Of a stretch of 64,000 nucleotides of DNA, positions 51,906-60,859 are shown piece by piece. The position numbers and the translations under genes were made by a program. The stretch is from NCBI GenBank assembly GCA_965243755.1, contig CBDEVW010000003.1, forward strand, positions 1,674,001-1,738,000, in the 5' to 3' direction. Within the stretch, counting starts at the first letter, position 1; each line of letters opens with the position of its first letter. The notes under the pieces were generated by a model. The model ran no database searches. It was not told the DNA's origin and saw only the letters and a program-made list of their open reading frames with translations. The stretch comes from JANSWY01 sp965243755 (GTDB lineage: Bacteria > Bacteroidota > Bacteroidia > Cytophagales > Cyclobacteriaceae).

Positions 51906-54476
51906 TCAAAACTCGATTTTCAGTAGGATATCCGGCGCAAAGCCGATGTTGTAACGGTCCACAGGGAAAGGAAATAACCTGATTTCATTGGGACCTCTTT
52001 GCCTTACATTTACAGTTTCCAATAGATTATCCCTGTTATATAAGTTTAAAGCAGAAGCACCAACAGTAACCCTGGTTCTGCCATTACCAGGATAAAATTC
52101 ATAGGCTACTGAAGCATCCAACTGATGCACCCAGTCAAATCGTTCAATCTCACCTACACTGGTAGGCTCTGGTAGCGGTTGGTTATATGGCCCGATAAAT
52201 GGAAAAAAGGTATTATTCAGGTAATTAGGTAATCCGCTACTGGCAAACCAACCCAACGATCCTCTGAAGTTTTTATAATTATAAGAACCGGAAATATTGA
52301 TTTTGTGTCTCTGATCGTAGTTCGCAGGAAACTCGTCCAGTTTGAGGTCAGCAAACATCATATCAGCCTTGCTCAGGGTGTAATTACCCCATATATCAAA
52401 ATTGTTTTTGCGATATCGTACCAGCAGGTCAATACCTTTTACACTTAAGCTACCATGGATTACTGTTGGCCGGAAACCATCGGGTGTTTGAATATTTGGT
52501 CCATTGGTAAAAAGTCCACCGACCTCCTTCAGATAACCATCCACATCCACCAGCCAGTTTTTATGCTGATATGAAAATCCAATCAAGGATTGCCAACTTC
52601 TCATTCGTGGATCATTTTCTCTAATCATTCCCCAGCTCAACTTTTGCAGGTTGATATCTGAAAAATCAAAAAACAGGGCCTGCGTTAGAAACTGGCTATA
52701 CAAACCAAAGGACGACTTCAGGGTGAACTGATCACTCAGGTGGTAATTTGCAAATACACGAGGCTCAATTCTAAAGTCCTCGTATTCCGGCACATAATTT
52801 ACTCTTAGTCCCCCATTAATCATCAATTTTTCTATGCCATAATAGGCGTAATCACCATAGACACTATGAATTTGAGCATTTTGTGGCGGAGGACGGTTGC
52901 TGATGGTATTTCTCCCCCGAAAAGACACATCCAGAAGTTCAGTAGCGATATCAGTTAATTCATATCCTGCATTAATTTCTCTGACGGTAGTCAGGTTTCT
53001 AAATGACAGTCCCGCGCGATTATTTTTAATATCATTTCTTACATTTTGTATAACAAGTGGCCTACCATCATTAAGAGAATATTGGTCGTCATCCAGTTGG
53101 TAAGTATAATTGGAAGTTGTGAAATATAATTTGGAGGTCCATGTGCCAAACTGTTTCTGCCAGTGACCACTGAATCCCAGGTTTTCCAATTCAGTCCGAA
53201 TCAGGTTCTCTAAGGTATCCCCCTGGACCACCCGAATTGGGTTTTCATTGTTGATGCTCAGAAAATTAAATTTAAATACGTCAGATTCTGAAGGTTGAAA
53301 AACCAAACTCCCATTGAGGTCCCAGAACTCATAACCGGTTTGTTCCAAGGTCACCCCCGGACTCTCCGATCTTGCCTGAACTTCTGTGGCGGCCAATACC
53401 ATCTCGTCAAATTGCTTCTCTTTAGGCGAGCGGTAATCTCCTGGGTGAGACGTCCTAAATGATAAAGTGGCTCCCAATTTGTTTTTTATTAGAGGTGCTT
53501 TTACATAGGAGCTGGCCATGTACGAATTAGTGGCCACACCTGCATGAAAAGATTCTGGCACTGTCCCTTTGGATTCTATCTCCACCGCTCCGCCTACCCT
53601 TCCTCCCAGGCGGGGTGAGTAGCCACTTCGGTGAACGGTAACTTTGTCCACAATATCTGTGCTGAATGGTGAAATTGTTCCGTAGTAATACCCCTTATGG
53701 TAAATAGGTATGTCGTTGAATAAAATCAGGGTCTGGTCTGGCGTTCCTCCCCTCACTCTTAGCTCTCCCGAACGACCGGTTACCGTGTGAATTCCGGGGA
53801 GCGTTTTCAATGAAACCAACAGATCTTTGTCGAGATCACCTGGAAGCATCCCAAGATCTTTGGTCTGCACCTGTAGGCTATGGTTTTTTTGGTCAGCACT
53901 GATGCCATCTCCCAGGTATGATGTTATGATGAGCTCATTTAGTACAGTTGTCCCCTGTTTTAAAAGAATGTCATTATTTTCCTGCTGAAAGAGTTGAACT
54001 ACAGGAATTTTTAGTGGTTCATAGCCCAATGTTTCAAAAGAAATAATGTCCCCCATTTTCCAGTCAATGGTGGTACTTAATTTTCCGTCTACATCGCTTA
54101 CCAGCTGTAAAAGTTCACCATTTTTCCGCACATATACTCCAGGGATAGATTCTTTACTTAATTGATCAAGAATTGTTAAGTCTAATCGGTAAGGACCCGT
54201 TTTCAGTAACCAATAATTCTCCTCAAGTTCTTCGAAAATGATTGGGAATTGCTGCATCAAAGACTCAAGCACAGGTTCATAGCCATCTTCAAGGTTGAAT
54301 GCTTGTTTGATATGAATGGCCTTGGTAAGCTCCGGGTCGTAAGAAAATTCAAGTTGGTTAGATGACTCCAGTTGGTTAATAAGTTGCTCCAGGGTCATCT
54401 CCTGAGTATTTTGAGCAGACAAAATTACAGATGCCAGACAGGCAAATAAAAGTGTTCCGATTTGCTTGATTCTCAT
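51906..54476 (-). CDS. TonB-dependent receptor with STN signalling domain
   Basis: 856 residues. Signal peptide (KQIGTLLFACLASVILSAQ), STN-like domain about 25-100 (MTLEQLINQLE), carboxypeptidase-regulatory-like domain about 105-165 (ESIPGVYVRKNGELL), then plug (LKTLPGIHTVTGRSGELRVRGG) and barrel, ending in ILLKIEF. The STN domain fits signalling to the FecR/sigma pair lying on the other strand. Ligand unknown; no SusD follows. Convergent orientation to its regulators is unusual. Confidence 0.9.
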   Translation of the reverse strand: MRIKQIGTLLFACLASVILSAQNTQEMTLEQLINQLESSNQLEFSYDPELTKAIHIKQAFNLEDGYEPVLESLMQQFPIIFEELEENYWLLKTGPYRLDLTILDQLSKESIPGVYVRKNGELLQLVSDVDGKLSTTIDWKMGDIISFETLGYEPLKIPVVQLFQQENNDILLKQGTTVLNELIITSYLGDGISADQKNHSLQVQTKDLGMLPGDLDKDLLVSLKTLPGIHTVTGRSGELRVRGGTPDQTLILFNDIPIYHKGYYYGTISPFSTDIVDKVTVHRSGYSPRLGGRVGGAVEIESKGTVPESFHAGVATNSYMASSYVKAPLIKNKLGATLSFRTSHPGDYRSPKEKQFDEMVLAATEVQARSESPGVTLEQTGYEFWDLNGSLVFQPSESDVFKFNFLSINNENPIRVVQGDTLENLIRTELENLGFSGHWQKQFGTWTSKLYFTTSNYTYQLDDDQYSLNDGRPLVIQNVRNDIKNNRAGLSFRNLTTVREINAGYELTDIATELLDVSFRGRNTISNRPPPQNAQIHSVYGDYAYYGIEKLMINGGLRVNYVPEYEDFRIEPRVFANYHLSDQFTLKSSFGLYSQFLTQALFFDFSDINLQKLSWGMIRENDPRMRSWQSLIGFSYQHKNWLVDVDGYLKEVGGLFTNGPNIQTPDGFRPTVIHGSLSVKGIDLLVRYRKNNFDIWGNYTLSKADMMFADLKLDEFPANYDQRHKINISGSYNYKNFRGSLGWFASSGLPNYLNNTFFPFIGPYNQPLPEPTSVGEIERFDWVHQLDASVAYEFYPGNGRTRVTVGASALNLYNRDNLLETVNVRQRGPNEIRLFPFPVDRYNIGFAPDILLKIEF

Positions 54477-54594
54477 TGAGAGATAGTTTAATCAAAGATT
54501 GCTGGCAGCAAAACTAACAAAGTTGAGTGATTTTAAATCTGTCATCTAAAAGTGTCTGATCAGATCTGTTGCAGAAAGATTCCAAATTTCTTCG

Positions 54595-54626
54595 AGGAGC
54601 TCTTCGTAAGTGATTCTGCTGGGGCT
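54595..54626. repeat. Second copy of the tRNA-Lys 3' end
   Basis: 32 bases identical to 54708-54739 but for one change (T for C). It covers the last 16 bases of the tRNA gene (54724-54739) plus 16 bases of its downstream sequence, offset 113. Confidence 0.85.
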
Positions 54627-54682
54627 TCCCATCATGCGCTTCACTTGCGATAGGATCCCAATAAACTCATTTTCTTAGGCAT

Positions 54683-54714
54683 AAAAAAAGCTCCTTGAAA
54701 CAATTCCAGGAGCT
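54683..54714 (-). terminator. Terminator after tRNA-Lys
   Basis: Stem AGCTCCT (54689-54695) with AGGAGCT (54708-54714), 12-base loop; on the minus strand it is followed by a run of seven T (54683-54689). Confidence 0.85.
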
Positions 54715-54723
54715 CTTCGTAAG

Positions 54724-54796
54724 TGATTCCGCTGGGGCTCGAACCCAGGACCCTCTCCTTAAAAGGGAGATGCTCTACCAGCTGAGCTACGAAATC
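54724..54796 (-). tRNA. tRNA-Lys (anticodon TTT)
   Basis: 73 bases. Acceptor stem GATTTCG with CGGAATC (one T-G pair); anticodon stem TCTCC/GGAGA, loop CTTTTAA, anticodon TTT; T arm CTGGGTTCGAGCCCCAG. CCA not encoded. Confidence 0.95.
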
Positions 54797-54806
54797 TTTT
54801 TTTGTT

Positions 54807-54814
54807 TATTTTTG
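54807..54814 (+). promoter_or_regulatory. Candidate -7 promoter box
   Basis: TATTTTTG, full match to TAnnTTTG, 44 bases before the TPR/SH3 gene. No TTG at the usual distance. Confidence 0.35.
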
Positions 54815-54858
54815 TCTCTTTTTAAGGGCGTCCCCCTTAATGAGGTTGCAAATCTAGG

Positions 54859-55611
54859 ATGGTAATGATTAAAAAACAAAAGATCGTTTTTAAAAAAAAT
54901 CAATTTTTTCTCTATCTTCTGATTTTCAGTTGCTTAGGTGCTTACTGTCAAAATAACAATCAACTTTTGAGACAGGCAGACTCATTATTCCATGAGAAAA
55001 AGTACACTGAATCTTTTGAAATATATGAAGGGATTTTCACAGAAAGCAAAGCATCATCTCCAGCAATGCTATTAAAAATGGCGTTCATCAAAGAGGGTCT
55101 CGGTGATTACACTCAGGCCCTGTACTATCTCAATACCTATTTTAACCTAACGCTGGATGAGAATGCACTGAATAAAATAAATGAACTCGCTAAAAACTAT
55201 GAGTTGAAAGGATACCAAAATAATGAACGGCCCTTTATTCATGGTGCATTGAAAAAGTACCTGGAAAGTATCCGACTAGGAATTACCATCATCCTGGTGG
55301 CCATTGTCGCACTGATCATATTCTTCCAAACCAGGTCTCAAAAAAGGTCGGTACTGCCTTTTGTGAACATTTCCATTATTCTCATTCTAATCATTCTTCT
55401 TAATAATATTCGTGACATACCTCAATCAGGCATTATCTCTGGTAATGCTACTTATCTGATGACCGGCCCTTCTGGTGCGGCAGACGTAGTAGATATTGTC
55501 AATAAAGGGCATAAAGTGAAAATATTGGGCCAGAACGGGGTTTGGGTGAAAATAGACTGGGAAGGACAGGTAGTATACCTCCGTGAAAATAAAATTCTGC
55601 CGCTGATCTAA
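54859..55611 (+). CDS. TPR and SH3-domain membrane protein, BatE-like
   Basis: 250 residues, ATG 54859 (another at 54865). N-terminal signal/anchor (FFLYLLIFSCLGAYCQ), two TPR-like helix pairs (LLRQADSLFHEKKYTESFEIYEGIF; GDYTQALYYLNTYFNL), two membrane helices at about 138-190, and a C-terminal SH3-like beta domain (VDIVNKGHKVKILGQNGVWVKIDWEGQVVYLREN). This plan is seen in BatE proteins of Bacteroidota aerotolerance operons, but no other Bat gene is nearby. Faces the periplasm, probably a scaffold. Confidence 0.72.
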   Translation: MVMIKKQKIVFKKNQFFLYLLIFSCLGAYCQNNNQLLRQADSLFHEKKYTESFEIYEGIFTESKASSPAMLLKMAFIKEGLGDYTQALYYLNTYFNLTLDENALNKINELAKNYELKGYQNNERPFIHGALKKYLESIRLGITIILVAIVALIIFFQTRSQKRSVLPFVNISIILILIILLNNIRDIPQSGIISGNATYLMTGPSGAADVVDIVNKGHKVKILGQNGVWVKIDWEGQVVYLRENKILPLI

Positions 55612-55732
55612 AACAACCACTACTATCGGGGTAGTTTACTATTGATCAATTACCTTTAGCGAAATACATAATGATCACATTGGTAGCGGCTCAACTTTAC
55701 ATTTTATCATCCAACTTCAACCGTATTATTCC

Positions 55733-58204
55733 ATGACTCGGTTGATCTTCATATTATCATTTAGTCTGCTTCCAATATTTGCCATAGGTCAGGCTATACA
55801 GGGAAAAGTAGTCGACGAAAACGGGGATGCACTCCCCTTTGCCACCCTCTATATTGAGAATACTACCAGGGGAACGACAACCAATGCGGAAGGTAATTTT
55901 CAAATTACTGTAGCTTCCGAAAACACCAAGCTTGTCTTTCAATTTGTGGGATACGAAAAACTGGTCAAGGAATTTCAGCCGAATGATTTTGATAAATTTC
56001 ATACCATCCAATTGGTCCCTCAAACATACCAGCTGGCAGAGCTGATAGTGACTGCTAATGGCGAGGACCCTGCCTATAGGGTCATTAGAGAAGCCATGAA
56101 AAAAAGAAAGCACTATGAAAGGGAAGTAAAAGCTTATTCTTGTGATGTTTATATCAAAGGTATACAGACTATCACGGAAAAGCCTGACAGGTTTTTAGGA
56201 TTCAAAGTAACACTGGACTCTGGAATTGTCTATTTATCCGAATCTGTCTCCAGACTGTATTATGCTTACCCCGACAAAGTGAAGGAAATTATGATTTCCT
56301 CAAAGGTGAGTGGAAGAAATAATGCGTTTAGCTACAATCAGGCCAGCGATATGCTGTTTAACCCATACGAAAACCTGTTTAAGTATGAAAACATCAGCGA
56401 AAGAGGTTTTGTCTCTCCAATAGCCAATAATGCCATGAACTTCTATGAGTACCAACTTGAGGGTACACATATAGAAGACAGTTTATTAATTAATAAGATT
56501 AAAGTGATTGGGAAACGAGAAACTGATCCTGTTTTTAATGGCTACATCTATATTGTGGAAGACAGTTGGAGAATTCACAGTGTAGACATGCTGCTGACTA
56601 AAAGTAATCAGATAGAATTTGTAGATAGCCTATGGATCAATCAGGTCTATGCCCCGGTTACTGAAAACATCTGGATGTTGCTCTCTCAAAAGTTTGATTT
56701 TAAGCTGAGCGCATTTGGCTTCAAAGGTCAAGGCACTTTTATTGGTGTTCATTCTAATTACAAAGTTGCTGCAAGACCTGATAGTCCTTACAATAATGAA
56801 ATTGGCAGGAAAATATTTCCAAATGAGAAGAAATTCTTCAACAATGAGATATTGTCCGTTCAGGATGGAGCCAACGAAAGAGACAGCAGTTATTGGAATC
56901 AAATCAGACCCATTCCACTAACCCCTGTAGAGATAAAGGACTATGAAGAGAAAGACAGACTGCAAAAGATAAAAGAAACGAAAGCTTATAAAGACTCAGT
57001 GGACCGTATTACCAACCAGCCTGGATTGACTAACCTGTTCCTCACCGGATATGTGTTTTCCAGAAGCTTCCAACAAAAATATTTTCGGTTTGAACCATTG
57101 ACCAGAATATTCTTTTACAATACTGTAGAAGGCCCTGCCATCAATTTGGGTTTTACACTGACAAAAAGAAGAGAGAACAGAGTGCAATATCAACTGATTC
57201 CTAATCTACGGTATGGCTTTTCCAACAAGGAATTGCATGGTAGTCTCAAAGGGTTCCTCTACACAAACCATCATACTTTCGAGAGATTTGGGCTCGAAGC
57301 GGGCAAAACCATTAACCAATTCAATAATTCAAACCCAATCACTTTGGATGCCAACACATTCCAAACACTGATCAACAGAAGGAACCTGATTAAGTTATAT
57401 TCTCAATGGACCATGTCATTTCATTACCGGCGAGAATTGGTTAACGGCCTGCTACTAAGATCTTCATTAGGGTATCATCAAAGAAGTTTATTGTCCAATT
57501 CCAGCCATTTTTCCATATTTGATGAAGGCGAAAGGGAGTTTACCTCCAACTACCCTGATAATCTGGAAGATACCCTGAGCAGCTTTCCAAAACACAACGC
57601 TTTGATACTGGACATAGAATTAAGAATAAGATTCGGACAAACCTTTATTACCAGGCCTGACAGGAAGATTATCATTGAATCAAAATACCCGGAAATTACT
57701 GTCGGTTATCAGAGAGGAATTAACATACTGCACAGTACAGTCAATTTTGATTTTCTGGAATTAGCTGTATCTGATAGAATATCTATGGGGCTACTAGGGA
57801 TGGGGAATTACAAGATTGGGCTTGGAGGGTTTCTGAACAAAAACCAACTGTACTTTATGGACTACAAGCATTTTAATGGAAACCGTGCTTTTATGACATC
57901 ATTTAGCACAGGTAAGTTCCAATTACTGGATTACTATCTTTTTAGTACTAAAAAATCATTTTCAGAGGCCCACTACGAGCATCATTTCAATGGATTTATC
58001 ATGGACAAAATACCTTTCCTGAAAAGAACTAAAATCCAAACCGTTTGCTCGGTTCATACATTTTATACAGAGGCGGGAGGCAACTATATAGAATATGGAT
58101 TAGGCCTTGAACATATTTTTAAGATTGCCAGGGTAGATTATTATATTTCCACTCTAAAAGGCAATAACTACAATAATGGGATAAGAATAGGGTTAGGATT
58201 CTAA
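55733..58204 (+). CDS. DUF5686 / carboxypeptidase-like regulatory domain outer-membrane protein
   Basis: 823 residues. Signal peptide (LIFILSFSLLPIFAIGQ), carboxypeptidase-like regulatory domain about 20-105 (IQGKVVDENGDALPFATLYIENTTRGTTT), then the DUF5686 region and a long strand-rich barrel-like C-terminus ending in GIRIGLGF. Family members are outer-membrane proteins of unknown role in Bacteroidota. Convergent overlap of 4 bases with the T9SS protein. Confidence 0.86.
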   Translation: MTRLIFILSFSLLPIFAIGQAIQGKVVDENGDALPFATLYIENTTRGTTTNAEGNFQITVASENTKLVFQFVGYEKLVKEFQPNDFDKFHTIQLVPQTYQLAELIVTANGEDPAYRVIREAMKKRKHYEREVKAYSCDVYIKGIQTITEKPDRFLGFKVTLDSGIVYLSESVSRLYYAYPDKVKEIMISSKVSGRNNAFSYNQASDMLFNPYENLFKYENISERGFVSPIANNAMNFYEYQLEGTHIEDSLLINKIKVIGKRETDPVFNGYIYIVEDSWRIHSVDMLLTKSNQIEFVDSLWINQVYAPVTENIWMLLSQKFDFKLSAFGFKGQGTFIGVHSNYKVAARPDSPYNNEIGRKIFPNEKKFFNNEILSVQDGANERDSSYWNQIRPIPLTPVEIKDYEEKDRLQKIKETKAYKDSVDRITNQPGLTNLFLTGYVFSRSFQQKYFRFEPLTRIFFYNTVEGPAINLGFTLTKRRENRVQYQLIPNLRYGFSNKELHGSLKGFLYTNHHTFERFGLEAGKTINQFNNSNPITLDANTFQTLINRRNLIKLYSQWTMSFHYRRELVNGLLLRSSLGYHQRSLLSNSSHFSIFDEGEREFTSNYPDNLEDTLSSFPKHNALILDIELRIRFGQTFITRPDRKIIIESKYPEITVGYQRGINILHSTVNFDFLELAVSDRISMGLLGMGNYKIGLGGFLNKNQLYFMDYKHFNGNRAFMTSFSTGKFQLLDYYLFSTKKSFSEAHYEHHFNGFIMDKIPFLKRTKIQTVCSVHTFYTEAGGNYIEYGLGLEHIFKIARVDYYISTLKGNNYNNGIRIGLGF

Positions 58205-60759
58205 TGAAGAATGCTTAAGGTACCCCTGAAATCCGAATTGGCATATTTGACATAATAATAATAAACCCCACTTGGCAAGCCATCACCATCCCAGACAAAA
58301 TCCCTATTGGAAGTTTTAAACACCTCTACTCCACTCCTATCCATTACTGAAAAGTAAATGAACTCGTCAAAGCAGTTATCCGGCGGAAGGTTAAACTTTG
58401 GCTCAGTGTGATCAGACAAACTATAAGTATCATTTATATTATCACCATTTGGGGTAAATACATTTGGAGGATTAAATTCACCAATGACTACATCCAGGTT
58501 TTTGAATGTAAAGGTTAGTTCCATGGTATCATAAGCCTGAATCGGGCAGGCGTCATCAAATGCCAGAAATATCACATCATAAGATTTTGGGGTAAAGTTT
58601 TCATCCAGGACTTGACATGTGGGAGTCCAGATTACTTTTGATGAAGCATGAACAAATCCGGATCCTCGTGTAAAATCGAAAGCAAATCCTGGAGGCAAAT
58701 CCTGCCCAGGCAATAGGTCAATAAAAACCGAATCCAATCCATCCGGATCACTGGCATTTACATCAAATTCATACTCCTGATTCACCACCATTTCATCAAT
58801 ATCCAAAACTTCGAATTCCGGAGCATCATTCGGTCGGGGAATTACATTTACCGTAAATGTTAAAGTATCAAAGTTTTTGGTTTTGCATTTGTCATTGTCA
58901 TTGGCAATGATGTGATATGTAAAAGCAGTTGCTTCTTTGATGTTCAATGCATTACAATCCAGGTCCCATCTGAAAGTGGTCCCCACCTGACCCACGCCAA
59001 GTTGTTCTTCAAATTCAACATTATAGGCCGCCGGATTAAATCCATCTGCCTCAAGTAATAAATTGAGGGAATCGCCATCGGTATCAATAGCATTCACATT
59101 GAAATTTAAAATTTCATCTAAGCCAATATCAATTTCAGTGTCGTTCAGGTCAGCTGAAATCACTGGATCTGTATTAGGTGGCAGGATCACCTCCATGTCC
59201 AACCACAGGGTATCACCCGGCATTTTGCAGAAATCCAGATCATCAATGATTATCCCCAGCTCAAACTTCGTTTTTTCAGAAAAGTCATAGACCAGGCAAT
59301 TGGTGTCCCACTCAAATATGGCACTGCCTTCACCTTCTTCTCTTCTGGTGACTTGCAAGGACATGCCGAATTGTTCCGGTGAAAAATAAGGAGCATATAG
59401 TTCAAAATGGACCGTATCATTGTCGTCATCCACCCCTTCTAATGCTAGTTCATAGGACAAATCCTCATCTATTACAACACTAAGCCGATCCTGTGTCACA
59501 TTAGTAATCCTGGGAGCAGCATTGGGTGGTGGTTCCACATCCAGTATTAACTTAACAGTATCCTGCTGAGGTAATGGACAAGCATCATCCTGTACAATCA
59601 TATTGATAATATAAGGCTCATCGGGTTTTAGTGGACATTCTGGAATGCATACTTCAAAAACTGACGAATCCTCAGTTATTGGAGTTTCCATAAAAGAGAA
59701 TCCTTCCACTGCCCCCTGAAAATTCAATGGCTCCAGTCGAAACGAAACCTGTGCACCTTCTGCAATATTGGCTACCTGAAGATCAAAGCACTTCTCTTCA
59801 GCAACTGCATAACTGATAAATACCTCCTCTTCATATATAAGATCATCTCCGGGTACCTGAACTGTTGCAATGGGAGGATCAGGAGGTTCACAGTCATCTC
59901 TTACAAACATTTGAAAATCCCGAATTGTAGTACCGATCAATTGCTGATCTCGATACTGCTCAACTTTCACAGAAAAAACAAAGAGTCCCCCCGATGAGGG
60001 GTTAACTGTAAGGAAACCACTATTGGAAATAGATAGATTTGGGCTTCCAGGGACCATGTTATTCTCCGAAATTCCTGCTGCAAAAATTACTGGATAATGA
60101 GGTTTTGGAGTTGGGCTAGGGACTGCATCAACGGCAGAACTATTGAGAGGAGCGACTAAAGAATAGACCAGGGAATCACCATCCGCATCATGTCCCCTAA
60201 AGTCAGCATAATACAACTGGCCGGTGCAGGCATAATCACTCAATGGAGGTAAAAGAGTAGGGGTAGAATCTACAAACGGCTCTCCATTCTTCACGACAGG
60301 AGGAAAATCCAGAACGTACGTCATTCCGGTAGTTCCCGGACTCACAATATTGGAGATTCCTGCGTTCCTACAACATCTCTCCCATACGATATAATAACCT
60401 TCGGAATCATTGAAGATTTCAGGATCTAAAAACACATTTTCTTTCTTGTACAATACTTTGGTTGTTACCAACTCATCGATAGCACATTCATCATTCGTAT
60501 ATGATACATCCGTCTCAGAATGTAACTGAAGTGTATCTTTACGTATCAAAGTATGATCACTATTCCTAAATATCGAAATAATAACTAATTGTTCAGGTCC
60601 TGGATTCTGAGTCTGAGCTCTATCGAAATATTGAATAAGATTAATCTGATAATTAAAATCCTCCAAATGGAGCAATTCCAACTCACCACCAACAATATGC
60701 CAAGCATGTATTGTTTGAAAAAAGGATAGTAGGGTGATTGTCAGGATTAACTTACGCAT
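58201..60759 (-). CDS. Large secreted protein with T9SS type B (gliding-associated) C-terminus
   Basis: 852 residues. Signal peptide (KLILTITLLSFFQTIHA), then several Ig/cadherin-like repeats of about 110 residues, each starting with a variant of NTDPVI/NDAPEF and holding DDDNDTV, DTDGDSL or SDPDGLD calcium-type acidic motifs. The C-terminus GEFNPPNVFTPNGDNINDTY...WDGDGLPSGVYYYYVKY is the gliding-motility-associated domain (type B sorting), so it is exported by the T9SS and kept near the cell surface. Likely adhesin-like; target unknown. Confidence 0.9.
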   Translation of the reverse strand: MRKLILTITLLSFFQTIHAWHIVGGELELLHLEDFNYQINLIQYFDRAQTQNPGPEQLVIISIFRNSDHTLIRKDTLQLHSETDVSYTNDECAIDELVTTKVLYKKENVFLDPEIFNDSEGYYIVWERCCRNAGISNIVSPGTTGMTYVLDFPPVVKNGEPFVDSTPTLLPPLSDYACTGQLYYADFRGHDADGDSLVYSLVAPLNSSAVDAVPSPTPKPHYPVIFAAGISENNMVPGSPNLSISNSGFLTVNPSSGGLFVFSVKVEQYRDQQLIGTTIRDFQMFVRDDCEPPDPPIATVQVPGDDLIYEEEVFISYAVAEEKCFDLQVANIAEGAQVSFRLEPLNFQGAVEGFSFMETPITEDSSVFEVCIPECPLKPDEPYIINMIVQDDACPLPQQDTVKLILDVEPPPNAAPRITNVTQDRLSVVIDEDLSYELALEGVDDDNDTVHFELYAPYFSPEQFGMSLQVTRREEGEGSAIFEWDTNCLVYDFSEKTKFELGIIIDDLDFCKMPGDTLWLDMEVILPPNTDPVISADLNDTEIDIGLDEILNFNVNAIDTDGDSLNLLLEADGFNPAAYNVEFEEQLGVGQVGTTFRWDLDCNALNIKEATAFTYHIIANDNDKCKTKNFDTLTFTVNVIPRPNDAPEFEVLDIDEMVVNQEYEFDVNASDPDGLDSVFIDLLPGQDLPPGFAFDFTRGSGFVHASSKVIWTPTCQVLDENFTPKSYDVIFLAFDDACPIQAYDTMELTFTFKNLDVVIGEFNPPNVFTPNGDNINDTYSLSDHTEPKFNLPPDNCFDEFIYFSVMDRSGVEVFKTSNRDFVWDGDGLPSGVYYYYVKYANSDFRGTLSILH

Positions 60760-60845
60760 CTTACATTGATAACCATCTTTTGTAACAACCTATTGTTTAT
60801 ACTCCCTTAATTAAATATACCCTCAATTTAATGACTAATTCATTA

Positions 60846-60853
60846 TACTTTTG
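60846..60853 (+). promoter_or_regulatory. Candidate -7 promoter box of rlmD
   Basis: TACTTTTG, full match to TAnnTTTG, six bases before the ATG at 60860, suggesting a near-leaderless transcript. Confidence 0.4.
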
Positions 60854-60859
60854 CAGCCA

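Larger units (their letters stand above)
54477..54858. other. Gene-free stretch with tRNA-Lys and a duplicated tRNA end
   Basis: 382 bases. Contains the repeat copy at 54595-54626, the terminator at 54683-54714, tRNA-Lys at 54724-54796 and a -7 box at 54807-54814. Nothing coding is visible. Confidence 0.8.

Noticed and set aside
54595..54626. A second tRNA gene
   Set aside because: Only the 3' acceptor part is present; there is no anticodon arm or 5' half.
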